Below are positions 24,764-34,603 of a stretch of DNA of 64,000 nucleotides, one piece after another (position 1 is the first letter of the stretch; each line of letters opens with the position of its first letter). Source of the stretch: Xylanibacter ruminicola (GTDB taxonomy: Bacteria; Bacteroidota; Bacteroidia; Bacteroidales; Bacteroidaceae). The notes beneath the pieces are model-generated. The model saw only the letters and a program-made list of their open reading frames with translations. It was not told the origin of the DNA and searched no databases. Where the stretch lies: positions 51,910-115,909 of the forward strand of contig NZ_FRBD01000019.1 in the NCBI RefSeq assembly GCF_900142525.1, given 5' to 3'. The translations under genes and the position numbers were made by a program.

Positions 24764-27700
24764 ATGATTGCATTTATTGATACAGAGGTGAATCCGCAGA
24801 CGAAGAAGGTGGCGGATTACGGAGCAGTCAGGGAGGATGGTGCAGTGTTGCACTCTAGTTCCAAGGCTGACTTCGATGCTTTTGTGTCAAAATGCGATAC
24901 GGTGTGTGGACACAATATTATCAATTTCGACCTGAAATATACCTCTTTGAGGGGTAATCCTACGATTATTGATACGCTGTTTCTTTCGCCCTTGTTGTTT
25001 CCCAAGCGACCGTATCATCATCTGGTCAAGGATGATAAGTTGCAGGTAGATGAACTGAACAATCCTGTAAATGACTCTATGAAGGCTCGCGACTTATTAA
25101 ATGACGAAGTGGCAGCTTGGAATCAGTTGACGGATCACAGAAAGGAGATCTACTATTATCTGTTGAATGAAACACAAGAGTTCGGAGGATTCTTCAAGTA
25201 TCTTGGATATTCGCCAAATGTCAGTTGGATATCATCAATATTTTCATCCAAACTGAATTGGAAGCAATTGATTGTCGAGGAATATGATGGGAAGGTATGC
25301 AGTCATGCAGACTTCGAGACCTTGGTTAAGCAGTATCCTATAGAGTTGGCGTATTGCTTGGCTGTGATTGGTGCTGACGACATTTTTTCTATTACTCCAG
25401 CATGGGTAATACGGAACTACCCGCAGGTGGTGAATGTGATGAACATGCTTTGCAATAAGTCTTGTGGTGATTGCGAGTATTGTCATCAGCGGTTGGATGC
25501 CCACAATGGATTGAAGGAGTTCTTTGGTTATGATGAGTTCCGTATCTTCGATGGCGTACCAATGCAACAGCAAGCGGTAGAATCTGCTATTCGAGGAGAA
25601 TCACTGCTGACGATATTTCCAACGGGTGGCGGAAAGAGTCTTACCTTCCAGCTACCTGCTTTGATGGCAGGACGGAATACACATGGACTTACTGTTGTTA
25701 TTTCGCCTTTGCAGTCGTTGATGAAGGATCAGGTGGATAATCTTGCAGCTCGTGGAATTAGTGACGCAGTGACCATCAATGGATTGTTAGACCCTATCGA
25801 ACGAGCAACAGCCATAGAACAGGTGGCTGATGGAACAGCCAATCTGCTTTATATCGCTCCAGAAATGCTGCGTAGTAAGACTATAGAGCGACTGTTGATG
25901 GGACGCTATGTTGTTCGTTTTGTGATAGACGAGGCACACTGTTTCTCTGCTTGGGGCCATGACTTTCGTGTAGACTATCTGTATATCGGTGATTTCATTC
26001 GACAGTTGCAGGAGAAAAAACAATTGGAACAGCCCATTGCAGTATCTTGTTTTACAGCGACAGCAAAACAAAAAGTAATTAGTGACATATGCGACTACTT
26101 CAGAGTAAAGTTGGGCTTGGAACTGAAAGTGTTTGCCGCCAATGCTGAGCGTAAGAACCTGCGTTACTCCGTGCTTCATGCCGATACTGCTGATGAAAAA
26201 TACAACTTGTTGCGCTCATTGATACTTGGGCACAATTGCCCATCAATTGTATATGTATCACGTACCAAACGGACGCGCGAATTAGCACAACATTTGGTCA
26301 ACGACGGCATACGGGCCTTACCATTCAATGGAAAGATGGAGGCTGCCGACAAAGTGAAGAACCAGAATGCTTTTATGAGTGGCGAGGCTCAGGTGATTGT
26401 GGCAACGTCTGCTTTCGGTATGGGCGTTGACAAGAAAGATGTGGGACTGGTGGTACACTATAACATCAGCGACTCATTGGAGAACTATGTGCAAGAGGCT
26501 GGCCGTGCAGGACGTGATCCACAAATGCAGGCAGAATGCTTTGTACTGTATGCTGACAGCGACCTTGATAAGCACTTTATTCTCCTTAATCAAACGAAAC
26601 TCAGTATCAGCGAGATTCAGCAAGTATGGAAAGCCATCAAGGATCTTACTGCTAAACGAGACAAGGTAAGTTGTTCGCCTTTGGACATAGCACGTCAGGC
26701 TGGATGGGGAGATGAAATAGACGACATTGAGACGCGTGTTAAAGCAGCAATAGCAGCTCTCGAGGATGCAGGATTCATACAACGTGGCAGTAACTCGCCG
26801 CATGTATTTGCTACGGGTATTGCTGTGAAGAATATGGATGAGGCTCGTCGCAAACTGATGATCTCACCTCTCTTTGATGAACAGTCGCGTGAGGAAGCAG
26901 CGCGAATTATCAAATCGCTTATCAGTGCTCGTGCCACAGCTGAAGGTAGAGGAGCAGAAGCAGAGAGTCGCGTGGATTATCTTGCTGACATTCTTGGAAT
27001 GAATAAGGCAACCGTCATCAGGAATATTAACCTGATGCGTCAAGATGGCTTGTTGGCAGATAGCCGCGACATGCAAGCATGGATTACTAAGAGTACAACA
27101 GTGAGGAACCTTGATGCCATGCTGAGACTTGAACAGTTTATGTTACAGCAATTCTCAGAAGAGTCACGTCGTTTTAGCTATAAGGAACTAAATGAGGAAG
27201 TTCAGAAGGCTGGCATGAATTACTCCAATGTCAAACGGATGAGGATGTTGCTTCACTTCATGACGCTGAAAGGATATATCTATAAACAAGAGCACAGCAT
27301 TTCGGGTTTCGTCAATGTACGGCTTCAGTCTTCCAGAGAGGCGACAAAGAGCCGATTCGAACGACGTATGGATATTAGTAGGTTTATTGTTGATTGTTTG
27401 AGTGCTCAGAAGGATGATAGTAAGGATACGGCGCTTGTTAACTTTTCCGTTGTAGAACTCCTCCAGCAATTCATTGCCAGTCGACAAGAAATGATGTTTT
27501 CTGACAATGAAAAGCCCACAATCGCTGATATTGAGGAAGCATTGTTGTATCTTACTAAAACAGAAATGGTGAAGATAGAGGGCGGCTTTATCGTCCTCTA
27601 TAATACTATGCAGATAGGTCGCCTCGTTGCTACACGTACACGATATGGTAAGGAACAATACCGTTTGCTAGACGAATTCTATAAGCAGCGAATCCGCCAG

Positions 27701-29491
27701 ATACACATTGTTGGTGAATATGCCAACCTGATGGTTCGTGACTACAATGCTGCACTTCGTTTCGTCAATGACTATTTTACAATGGATTTCCGCAAGTTCA
27801 TCAATCAGTATTTCAAGGAGGAACGTCGGGCGCAGATAGATCAGAATATCACTCCTGCCAAATACAACAAACTCTTCGGTGAGCTCTCCAACCGCCAATG
27901 GGAGATTATTGATGACAAGGAGTCGAAATATATTGTGGTGGCAGCAGGACCAGGGAGCGGTAAGACGCGCGTGTTAGTGCATAAGTTGGCATCATTGCTG
28001 TTGTTGGAAGATGTAAAGCATGAACAATTGCTGATGCTTACGTTCTCAAGAGCTGCAGCAACGGAGTTTAAGAAACGACTCATAGATTTGGTGGGCAATG
28101 CAGCTCACTACGTAGACATCAAGACATTCCATTCATATAGTTTTGACCTTGTTGGTAAACAAGGAAGTCTTGATGAGGCTAAGGATGTGGTACGTATTGC
28201 TGCAGAGATGATTGAAAACGGAGAGGTGGAAGCATCTAAGATAGCCAAGAGTGTGCTTGTCATTGACGAGGCTCAGGATATGGGCGAAGATGACTTCCGA
28301 CTAGTTCAAGCGCTGATGCAACAGAATGAAGAAATGCGCGTCATTGCTGTGGGTGATGATGATCAGAATATCTATGGTTTCCGTGGCTCCAATTCAAAAT
28401 ATATGCAGTCACTCGTTGAACAGGATGGTGCGAAACTGTACGAGATGACAGATAACTACCGCTCTGCAAAAGCGATAGTTGATTGCGCCAATCGCTATGT
28501 ACAGCGTATTCCTGGTCGCCTGAAGCATACTTCCATCCAGTCTGCAACAGGAAAAGATGGCAAAGTGATGACCTTGAAGTCGCTTCTGGATGCTGAAATT
28601 AAAGTGGAAGGAAGTACCGCAATACTTACACGTACCAATGAGGAAACGATGCAGGTAGCCTACGAATTGGAACAGCGTGGCTTACATGCTACTGTTGCTC
28701 AGTCTATGGGTGGTTTTCGTTTTGGCAATCTAGCAGAAGTACGCTATTTCCTTAAACAACTTGGTGGCAAAGATGGTGTGACTATAACGAAAGAAAAGTG
28801 GAATGAGGCCAAACAACGTACATTTGAGACTTATGCGTCTAGTACTTGTCTCAACATCATGCAGCATTTTATTTCTGACTTTGAGATAACTCATCAATCC
28901 TACTATCGCAGTGACTTGCGTGAATACATCTTTGAGTCGAAAATTGAGGATTTCATTGCTGCTGATGAAAGGTCTGTGTTTGTAAGTACTATCCACAAAG
29001 CAAAAGGACGAGAATTCGATAATGTCTATCTTATGTCTGCCATACCAGATGGAAGAAGTGTAGATGATATGCGTTCCTATTACGTGGGACTCACTCGTGC
29101 AAAGCGAACCCTGTATCTTGTAACTAATCCTCAAACAGAATGTTCTTCTGTATCTTTACCACTCAATATGAAAGATGTATGGCTTGATTTCTTTAGAGGA
29201 ATCAAGGAGCATGTGCTTCATCTTAGAAGCGGTGATAATCTACAATACAAAGACGGATACCTAATGAATGAACAAGATATCAATGTTGCAGCTTTGTCTG
29301 CATCAGGTAAAGACAAATTGAAAGCGTGGACGGATAAGGGTTATGAAGTCATTAGTGTAAGGGTAAGTTATACTTTGGCTTGGAAACCACAAGACTCAAA
29401 TGTAGAATATGCTGTTTGTTTGGCGAATGTAGTCTTGTCTAAAAATAAAAATTCTACTGAAGAAACACGCCTCAATAATACTGCTTTATGA
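24764..29491 (+). CDS. Giant DnaQ-like exonuclease / RecQ helicase / UvrD helicase fusion
   Basis: One 1575-residue frame with three enzymatic units. Residues 1-190 resemble a DEDD exonuclease (FIDTE at 4-8, HNIINFDL near 50-57). A Cys cluster (CNKSCGDCEYC) at about 230-240 could bind zinc. A RecQ helicase follows: TGGGKS near 287, DEAHCFSAWGHDFR near 388, FTATA, GMGVDKKDV and QEAGRAGRD. The C-terminal 500 residues are a superfamily 1 helicase: AAGPGSGKTR near 1060, LVIDEAQD near 1164, GDDDQNIYGFRGS, STIHKAKGREFD and GLTRAKRTLYL. It presumably resects or unwinds DNA, in repair or against invading DNA. The PD-(D/E)XK gene follows 30 bases later. Confidence 0.92.
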   Translation: MIAFIDTEVNPQTKKVADYGAVREDGAVLHSSSKADFDAFVSKCDTVCGHNIINFDLKYTSLRGNPTIIDTLFLSPLLFPKRPYHHLVKDDKLQVDELNNPVNDSMKARDLLNDEVAAWNQLTDHRKEIYYYLLNETQEFGGFFKYLGYSPNVSWISSIFSSKLNWKQLIVEEYDGKVCSHADFETLVKQYPIELAYCLAVIGADDIFSITPAWVIRNYPQVVNVMNMLCNKSCGDCEYCHQRLDAHNGLKEFFGYDEFRIFDGVPMQQQAVESAIRGESLLTIFPTGGGKSLTFQLPALMAGRNTHGLTVVISPLQSLMKDQVDNLAARGISDAVTINGLLDPIERATAIEQVADGTANLLYIAPEMLRSKTIERLLMGRYVVRFVIDEAHCFSAWGHDFRVDYLYIGDFIRQLQEKKQLEQPIAVSCFTATAKQKVISDICDYFRVKLGLELKVFAANAERKNLRYSVLHADTADEKYNLLRSLILGHNCPSIVYVSRTKRTRELAQHLVNDGIRALPFNGKMEAADKVKNQNAFMSGEAQVIVATSAFGMGVDKKDVGLVVHYNISDSLENYVQEAGRAGRDPQMQAECFVLYADSDLDKHFILLNQTKLSISEIQQVWKAIKDLTAKRDKVSCSPLDIARQAGWGDEIDDIETRVKAAIAALEDAGFIQRGSNSPHVFATGIAVKNMDEARRKLMISPLFDEQSREEAARIIKSLISARATAEGRGAEAESRVDYLADILGMNKATVIRNINLMRQDGLLADSRDMQAWITKSTTVRNLDAMLRLEQFMLQQFSEESRRFSYKELNEEVQKAGMNYSNVKRMRMLLHFMTLKGYIYKQEHSISGFVNVRLQSSREATKSRFERRMDISRFIVDCLSAQKDDSKDTALVNFSVVELLQQFIASRQEMMFSDNEKPTIADIEEALLYLTKTEMVKIEGGFIVLYNTMQIGRLVATRTRYGKEQYRLLDEFYKQRIRQIHIVGEYANLMVRDYNAALRFVNDYFTMDFRKFINQYFKEERRAQIDQNITPAKYNKLFGELSNRQWEIIDDKESKYIVVAAGPGSGKTRVLVHKLASLLLLEDVKHEQLLMLTFSRAAATEFKKRLIDLVGNAAHYVDIKTFHSYSFDLVGKQGSLDEAKDVVRIAAEMIENGEVEASKIAKSVLVIDEAQDMGEDDFRLVQALMQQNEEMRVIAVGDDDQNIYGFRGSNSKYMQSLVEQDGAKLYEMTDNYRSAKAIVDCANRYVQRIPGRLKHTSIQSATGKDGKVMTLKSLLDAEIKVEGSTAILTRTNEETMQVAYELEQRGLHATVAQSMGGFRFGNLAEVRYFLKQLGGKDGVTITKEKWNEAKQRTFETYASSTCLNIMQHFISDFEITHQSYYRSDLREYIFESKIEDFIAADERSVFVSTIHKAKGREFDNVYLMSAIPDGRSVDDMRSYYVGLTRAKRTLYLVTNPQTECSSVSLPLNMKDVWLDFFRGIKEHVLHLRSGDNLQYKDGYLMNEQDINVAALSASGKDKLKAWTDKGYEVISVRVSYTLAWKPQDSNVEYAVCLANVVLSKNKNSTEETRLNNTAL

Positions 29492-29521
29492 TAAATCGAT
29501 AATCTACTGGGAAACTAGTCA

Positions 29522-30781
29522 ATGACAATGATGATAAATGAAAAAATAGTCCATCTAAGGAATTTTCTTGAGAAACTTGATGTTATCAGGAAACGATATG
29601 AGGATATCGAGGCTCGAAAAGACCAGTTCAATATCTTCACAGCAATGCTTGATGCATCAGACGAGGTGAATTTACATTCTCAGTTTATCTTCTCACTTCT
29701 CAATTTCAAAACAGGCAATGAATATCGCTATCTAAATGCTTTTCTGAAATGTGTTGATAGCTCTTTCGAATACAACTTGAATTCGTTGGAAATTCATAAG
29801 GAGTTGCATGATATTGACATCTTGCTGATGGACAAGTCAACGAAGCGAGCTGTCATTATTGAGAATAAAATCTATGCCTCCGACAGTAATCATGAGAATG
29901 AAGGGCAGTTAGAAAAGTACTACAGGATAGTTATTGAAGAGGAAAAGATACCTGAAGACAACATCGAAGTGTATTATCTTTCTCTCGATGGGCATGAACC
30001 TTCTACGGATAGTGTTTCCACAAAAAATAAGTATCCTAAGTTGGGCGAGAAGGTCCAGTGCATCTCTTATCCCAATGAAATCGTCAGATGGTTGCAAGGA
30101 TGTATGCCATTTGTTTATGATAAACCCTTTCAACGAGAAACTATTATACAATACATTAAATTGATTGATGATATGACTAATAATGTTGATATAGAAGAGA
30201 GAGTTGAAATAAAGAAATTGATTGGCGAGTCAAAGAGCAATTTAGAAAGCGCCAAGCTCCTCATTGACAACGTCAAACATTTACATTGGCATACTATAGC
30301 CGATTTCTGGGATGGCTTAGTAATGGCTTTAGAAAAAAATGGCTATGAGGTATTGCAGAATCCAACGGAAGAGGACTTTTCTGACATCGTTCACGGTAGC
30401 AGTAGAAAGAGGAATAATGCAAGTCTTTCGATTGTAATCAAAACGTCGTCGCCATTTAATATTCTGATTGAAGAATATCCTGATGAGTTGTACTTTGGCG
30501 TAACGAAGGAACAGAAGCTGCCCAAACAATATGTTAAGACTTTTGCAACGCTGGTAGCGAATAATGAGGAATACGAAGATGATGAGAATTGGTATATATG
30601 GAAATACCCTTCAATACCAGAAGACGAGTATATAGATTCTTGGGATATTAATAATGATGCTACCTTCCGTCTTATCGATGATAGTTTTCGCCTACGAATT
30701 ACTGCTGTAATCATTGATGACATTACGAAATTCATTAAAGATGTTGAAGGTTGCTTAAAAGCTGCGGAAGAAAATAGATAA
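29522..30781 (+). CDS. PD-(D/E)XK nuclease superfamily protein
   Basis: A 419-residue protein with the restriction-endonuclease-like core ELHDIDILLMDKSTKRAVII followed by ENKIYAS, i.e. D...ExK, and a QLEKYYRIV helix after it. The N-terminal helix carries NIFTAMLDASDEVNLHSQFI, a pattern seen in the PDDEXK_4-type proteins common in defence islands. The C-terminal 200 residues are of unknown fold. Several ATGs are available at the N-terminus; the first is used. Its TAA overlaps the ATG of the Nudix gene (TAATG). Confidence 0.85.
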   Translation: MTMMINEKIVHLRNFLEKLDVIRKRYEDIEARKDQFNIFTAMLDASDEVNLHSQFIFSLLNFKTGNEYRYLNAFLKCVDSSFEYNLNSLEIHKELHDIDILLMDKSTKRAVIIENKIYASDSNHENEGQLEKYYRIVIEEEKIPEDNIEVYYLSLDGHEPSTDSVSTKNKYPKLGEKVQCISYPNEIVRWLQGCMPFVYDKPFQRETIIQYIKLIDDMTNNVDIEERVEIKKLIGESKSNLESAKLLIDNVKHLHWHTIADFWDGLVMALEKNGYEVLQNPTEEDFSDIVHGSSRKRNNASLSIVIKTSSPFNILIEEYPDELYFGVTKEQKLPKQYVKTFATLVANNEEYEDDENWYIWKYPSIPEDEYIDSWDINNDATFRLIDDSFRLRITAVIIDDITKFIKDVEGCLKAAEENR

Positions 30782-31170
30782 TGAAACAGATAGAAGTTGT
30801 AGCAGCGATTATTCGCAAGGGTGATAAGATATTTGCCACGCAGCGGGGATATGGCGAGTGGAAAGACTGGTGGGAGTTTCCTGGCGGGAAGGTGGAAACT
30901 GGGGAGACACCAGAAGAGGCGCTTGTGAGGGAGATTCGCGAGGAGCTGTCTGCGGGGATCAACGTGGATGAGTTTCTTTGTACGGTGGAACATGATTATC
31001 CAGCCTTTCATTTAAAGATGCATTGCTATTTGTGCTCGCTCATTGGTGAGGCGCTATATTTGAATGAGCACGAGGCTGCGAAGTGGCTGGCGAAGAATGA
31101 GTTGGACAGCGTGAAGTGGCTGCCAGCGGATGTGGGAGTGGTGGAAGTTATAAAGTCAAAAATACAGTAG
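30781..31170 (+). CDS. Nudix hydrolase, MutT-like (8-oxo-dGTP diphosphatase)
   Basis: The Nudix box is complete: GGKVETGETPEEALVREIRE EL pattern (Gx5Ex7REUxEEL) at about residues 38-60, preceded by WKDWWEFPG. Short MutT length of 129 residues. Start overlaps the nuclease stop, so it is translationally coupled. Sanitises oxidised nucleotides or another nucleoside diphosphate derivative; in this setting it might act on a signal nucleotide, but that is speculation. Confidence 0.93.
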   Translation: MKQIEVVAAIIRKGDKIFATQRGYGEWKDWWEFPGGKVETGETPEEALVREIREELSAGINVDEFLCTVEHDYPAFHLKMHCYLCSLIGEALYLNEHEAAKWLAKNELDSVKWLPADVGVVEVIKSKIQ

Positions 31171-31176
31171 CAGAAT

Positions 31177-31476
31177 ATGACAGACATTGAACGTATAACC
31201 GACATGGAACAATGCTTTGACCGCGTGGACAGGGCGCTGCGGGCATTGGAGGAAGCTGTGGATACAATCACGAGCCTTGAGGACGACATCCTGAAACTCG
31301 ACACCTACTATTCCGGCGACGAATGGAAAGCAGATTTCAGATCCGACGAATTAGGTCTCCTGCCCCAGGACCTAAAACGCGGCGTTCTGAGCGAGGATGC
31401 CATATGGGACCTCCTCGGACGCGTCGATGGCGTCAAGCACCGCATGCTCGATTTCGTCTTGACTGATCTGGGGTGA
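31177..31476 (+). CDS. DUF4298 protein
   Basis: A 99-residue acidic protein: ERITDMEQCFDRVDRALRAL, then LKLDTYYSGDEWKADFRSDE and LPQDLKRGVLSEDAIWDLLG. This combination of a coiled-coil start and the YYSG-WKxDF motif is the DUF4298 family, function unknown. It starts six bases after the Nudix gene and is thus an operon member. Confidence 0.88.
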   Translation: MTDIERITDMEQCFDRVDRALRALEEAVDTITSLEDDILKLDTYYSGDEWKADFRSDELGLLPQDLKRGVLSEDAIWDLLGRVDGVKHRMLDFVLTDLG

Positions 31477-31555
31477 TTGATGCAAGAAGTCTAAGGAAAG
31501 AAGTAAGATGTGATATAGGATAATAGAACAGAAATCGAAAACGTTATAAGAATAT

Positions 31556-33109
31556 ATGGCACTACCGATTAACATAGAAGATCTGCTGAATAAGCGGAAG
31601 ATCGAAGGCAACAGGATAGAGTTTAAGAAGGGCTGGAACCCTGCGGACATCTATCACAGTATCTGTGCGTTTGCCAACGACTTCGATAACCTCGGAGGCG
31701 GCTACATCCTTGTGGGCGTGGAGCAACATGACAACGGACTCGCCAAGCGGCCTGTAGCAGGGATTAACATCGAAGAGGTGGATGGCATCCTGAAACAGAT
31801 GGTGGGATTTAACAACATGTTTGACCCATACTATCTGCCGAGGACGTCGGTGGAGGAGGTGGACGGGCAGCAAGTGCTGGTGATATGGGCACCGTCGGGC
31901 GTGAACCGTCCGTATGCGATACCGATGGATGTGCAGGCCAAGGTGAAGCAGATGAGGTATTATGTTCGCAGCGGTTCGAGCAGTATCATTGCCAAAGGCG
32001 AGGTACTGGACGAGTTGAGGGACATGGCTAACCGCGTGCCTTTTGACGAACGGCCCAATCCGAACATCGCCATGAGCGACATTTCGATGGTGCTGCTGAG
32101 GGACTATCTGGCTACAATTGGCAGCAAACTGGAGGCTTCACTGTTTACACAGCCTTTGGTGGAGACCTTGGAGCAGATGGAACTGATGGCCGGCCCGACT
32201 GAGAACCGCATGATTAAGAATGTGGCGGCGATGATGTTCTGCGAGCATCCGGAGAAGTTCTTCCCTTATACCCAGGTAGAGATTGTGGTGTTCCCTGATG
32301 GGAAGGTGAAGAATCCTCAGAACTTTACAGAAAAGACATTCAAGGGCAGCATACCGCAGATTATTAAGCAGACCATGGACTTTTTCAGCACCAATATTCT
32401 CTATGAAACAGTGGAGAAGGTTTCTGGAAAGCAAGAAGCCAACCGCTACTGGAACTATCCTTACGATGCGCTGGAGGAGGCTGTGGTCAACTCTCTTTAT
32501 CACAGAGATTATGCCCAACACGAACCCGTGGAGATTACCATTGAGCCTGAAGGAATATCCATACTGAACTGTCCTGGGCCTGACCGAAGTATTCCTATGT
32601 CGGCCATTGAGAAAGGTGACATCTTGAAGAGCCGCCGTTATAGGAATCGCCGCCTTGGAGACTTCTTGAAGGAATTGGATCTGACAGAAGGCCGCTCTAC
32701 AGGTGTACCCACCATCCAAGAGAAACTTGCTGATAATGGTTCTCCCCGTGCCACTTTTGAGACTACTGAAGACCGCTTGACCTTCCTGATTCATATCCCT
32801 GTTCATGCTGGATGTGGCAATAAACCCGCTACTGAGAAAACTACGGTGATTACTACGGAGAAAAGTGCCATAGGTTCGGAGAAAAATGGTTCTGGTTCGG
32901 AGAAAAGTTCGGAGAAAAACCAAGCAATCATCTCTGCTATTAGGCTAAATCCCAAAGTTACTGCGGCTGAAATTGCCATGAAGCTTGGGGTGTCCTCGCG
33001 TGCAGTGGAAAAACGTATTAAAACTTTGCGCGAAAATGGTGTCATTCGCCGCATAGGAGGCGACAAGGGCGGCTATTGGGAAGTGATAGAGAATGGTACT
33101 GAACAATAG
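31556..33109 (+). CDS. AlbA/Schlafen-type ATP-binding protein with C-terminal wHTH
   Basis: N-terminal AlbA_2 (Schlafen-like) domain: RIEFKKGWNPADIYHSICAF, GGGYILVGVEQH and later YYVRSGSSS. The middle carries a GHKL-like ATPase part: ALEEAVVNSLYHRDY, a C-proximal RRYRNRRLGDFLKELDL and EGRSTGVPTI. A Ser/Glu/Lys-rich linker (SEKNGSGSEKSSEKN) leads to a wHTH (VTAAEIAMKLGVSSRAVEKR). These proteins are often called RecG-like regulators and occur in mobile and defence regions. The TAG at 33107-33109 is followed in the same frame by 81 more codons with a second wHTH. Confidence 0.88.
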   Translation: MALPINIEDLLNKRKIEGNRIEFKKGWNPADIYHSICAFANDFDNLGGGYILVGVEQHDNGLAKRPVAGINIEEVDGILKQMVGFNNMFDPYYLPRTSVEEVDGQQVLVIWAPSGVNRPYAIPMDVQAKVKQMRYYVRSGSSSIIAKGEVLDELRDMANRVPFDERPNPNIAMSDISMVLLRDYLATIGSKLEASLFTQPLVETLEQMELMAGPTENRMIKNVAAMMFCEHPEKFFPYTQVEIVVFPDGKVKNPQNFTEKTFKGSIPQIIKQTMDFFSTNILYETVEKVSGKQEANRYWNYPYDALEEAVVNSLYHRDYAQHEPVEITIEPEGISILNCPGPDRSIPMSAIEKGDILKSRRYRNRRLGDFLKELDLTEGRSTGVPTIQEKLADNGSPRATFETTEDRLTFLIHIPVHAGCGNKPATEKTTVITTEKSAIGSEKNGSGSEKSSEKNQAIISAIRLNPKVTAAEIAMKLGVSSRAVEKRIKTLRENGVIRRIGGDKGGYWEVIENGTEQ

Positions 33110-33355
33110 CAACATACCGAAAGTGGCGTAAAAGGCGGCGTAAAAGGTGGCACAAAAGAACTATCTGATATTCAGGATGTTATTATAAAAGAAATGCAAT
33201 TCGATTCGTCTATTACGACCAGTGAAATGGCGCAAAAGACTGGTATAAAGTTCAGAACCCTCCAGCGACATATCTCCCAGCTCCAGGCGATGGGGATTGT
33301 GGTCCGCAAAGATGGTCGAAAAGATGGTTATTGGGAGGTTGTAAAAAACAAATAG
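33110..33355 (+). pseudogene. In-frame second wHTH behind the amber stop of the AlbA ATPase gene
   Basis: The frame of the upstream gene continues open from 33110 to TAG at 33353-33355. It has a GVKGGVKGGTKE linker, then ITTSEMAQKTGIKFRTLQRH and GRKDGYWEVVKNK, parallel to the wHTH and GGYWEV ending of the upstream product. Either a nonsense mutation cut off a second wHTH, the fragment comes from recombination with a paralog, or the stop is read through. There is no credible separate start codon. Confidence 0.7.
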
Positions 33356-33366
33356 TCTTCTGACAG

Positions 33367-34074
33367 ATGCCTGCTATTATTACAGATACATTCGACTACG
33401 ACGATATTGTCAGGGTGCTTGACCTTGATGAAGCGTTTGTGCATCATCAGATTGATGCGCTTCAGCCGAAGTATTGGCGCATTGTGATAAAGACGAAACC
33501 CAAGGGATTGAAGATTTTCGCACCTGTGATGGTGAACGGCAATAGGGGCATCGACTATATGATATACATGCTGAGTCGAGACTGGCAGATAACAAAGAAA
33601 CAACGGTTGCTCGACTACATGTATTTCGGGGTGTACCGCCTGACGGATGGCTTCCATCTCGTAGGTTTCATGTATCTTGATTCCAATCCTTTGGCAAAGC
33701 CGGAGAAAGCATTCTTTACGCCTCACTTCTTTGATAGGTACAGGGAGAGGACGGGCTTGCCGATGGATATGCCAAAGATGGACGTGATGAAGGATTGGAT
33801 CATGAAGAATCTGCATCTTAATTCGGATGCACAAGGCAATGAGAAATACCCCGATGGCATCTTCTGCGTTTATCCAAGTGGTGTCGCTTTGGGGAGAGAG
33901 TTGCCTGACGGTAATAGTGAGATGAAGACTTTTGTCACCTACGAAATGTTGCGAGGGGAGCAAATTGAGAAAGGCGAAAACCAAAGCAGGGCAGCCAAGG
34001 TGCAGGAAGCGGAGGGTTTTAGGAACTGTAAGGAGTTAGTAGATAAACTTGTAAAATATGGCATACACCTATAA
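33367..34074 (+). CDS. Hypothetical protein, 235 residues
   Basis: Soluble, no signal peptide. The most distinctive stretch is KAFFTPHFFDRYRERTGLP, an HF-x2-RY-x-ER pattern I have no firm family for. ATG is 12 bases after the wHTH fragment. A high share of basic and aromatic residues and the position between an ATPase remnant and an insertion sequence suggest accessory DNA. Confidence 0.65.
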   Translation: MPAIITDTFDYDDIVRVLDLDEAFVHHQIDALQPKYWRIVIKTKPKGLKIFAPVMVNGNRGIDYMIYMLSRDWQITKKQRLLDYMYFGVYRLTDGFHLVGFMYLDSNPLAKPEKAFFTPHFFDRYRERTGLPMDMPKMDVMKDWIMKNLHLNSDAQGNEKYPDGIFCVYPSGVALGRELPDGNSEMKTFVTYEMLRGEQIEKGENQSRAAKVQEAEGFRNCKELVDKLVKYGIHL

Positions 34075-34098
34075 ATATCAAAAGGAAGCCCTATTGAC

Positions 34099-34502
34099 TT
34101 ATGGAAACATGGGGTAAAGGGGGGAGCGCAACTGGCGCATGATGTCAAGCAGTCGCTTTGCACTGCCGCTACGAAATTTAAGAGGGAGTGTTTTGAGTTG
34201 CTCTTCTGTTATGAAGAACGAGAAGCCTTGCAGACGAGTGAAGAGGTTTTCGTAGTTGATTTTTACTTGTGCCTCCATCTTCGCATACAATTCTTCATTG
34301 TTCTCATCTACTAGATGCATATATAGTGCATCGCCTCGCATCGGGCTGTGCGGTGCAAAAACTGTTCCTTTGGGAACTATGCATTTGTCACCACCTGTAA
34401 AGGGGCTGCAAAATGCACAAGGTATTCCAACTCGGCATCCTCTGCCAATTCAAAGACGTTTTCGTCAATTTTCAGTGCCTCAATCTGTTCACGTGTTGCC
34501 AT
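34099..34502 (-). pseudogene. Frameshifted small gene of unknown function
   Basis: From ATG 34502 the frame reads MATREQIEALKIDENVFELA through HFAAPLQVV and stops. From about 34400 another frame continues the protein smoothly: GGDKCIVPKGTVFAPHSPMR, then GDALYMHLVDENNEELYAKM to a stop at 34099. A single-base indel near 34395-34405 joins them into about 135 residues. Convergent with the 235-residue gene. The family is not recognised. Confidence 0.65.
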
Positions 34503-34603
34503 AATCTTTCTTTTTGATTGCAAAAATATGCAATTCTCACGGATAATGCAAGCAAAAATGCGTCCGCAAGGCTTGTGGAAGTGAGATTTATATTTTTTTA
34601 CAC

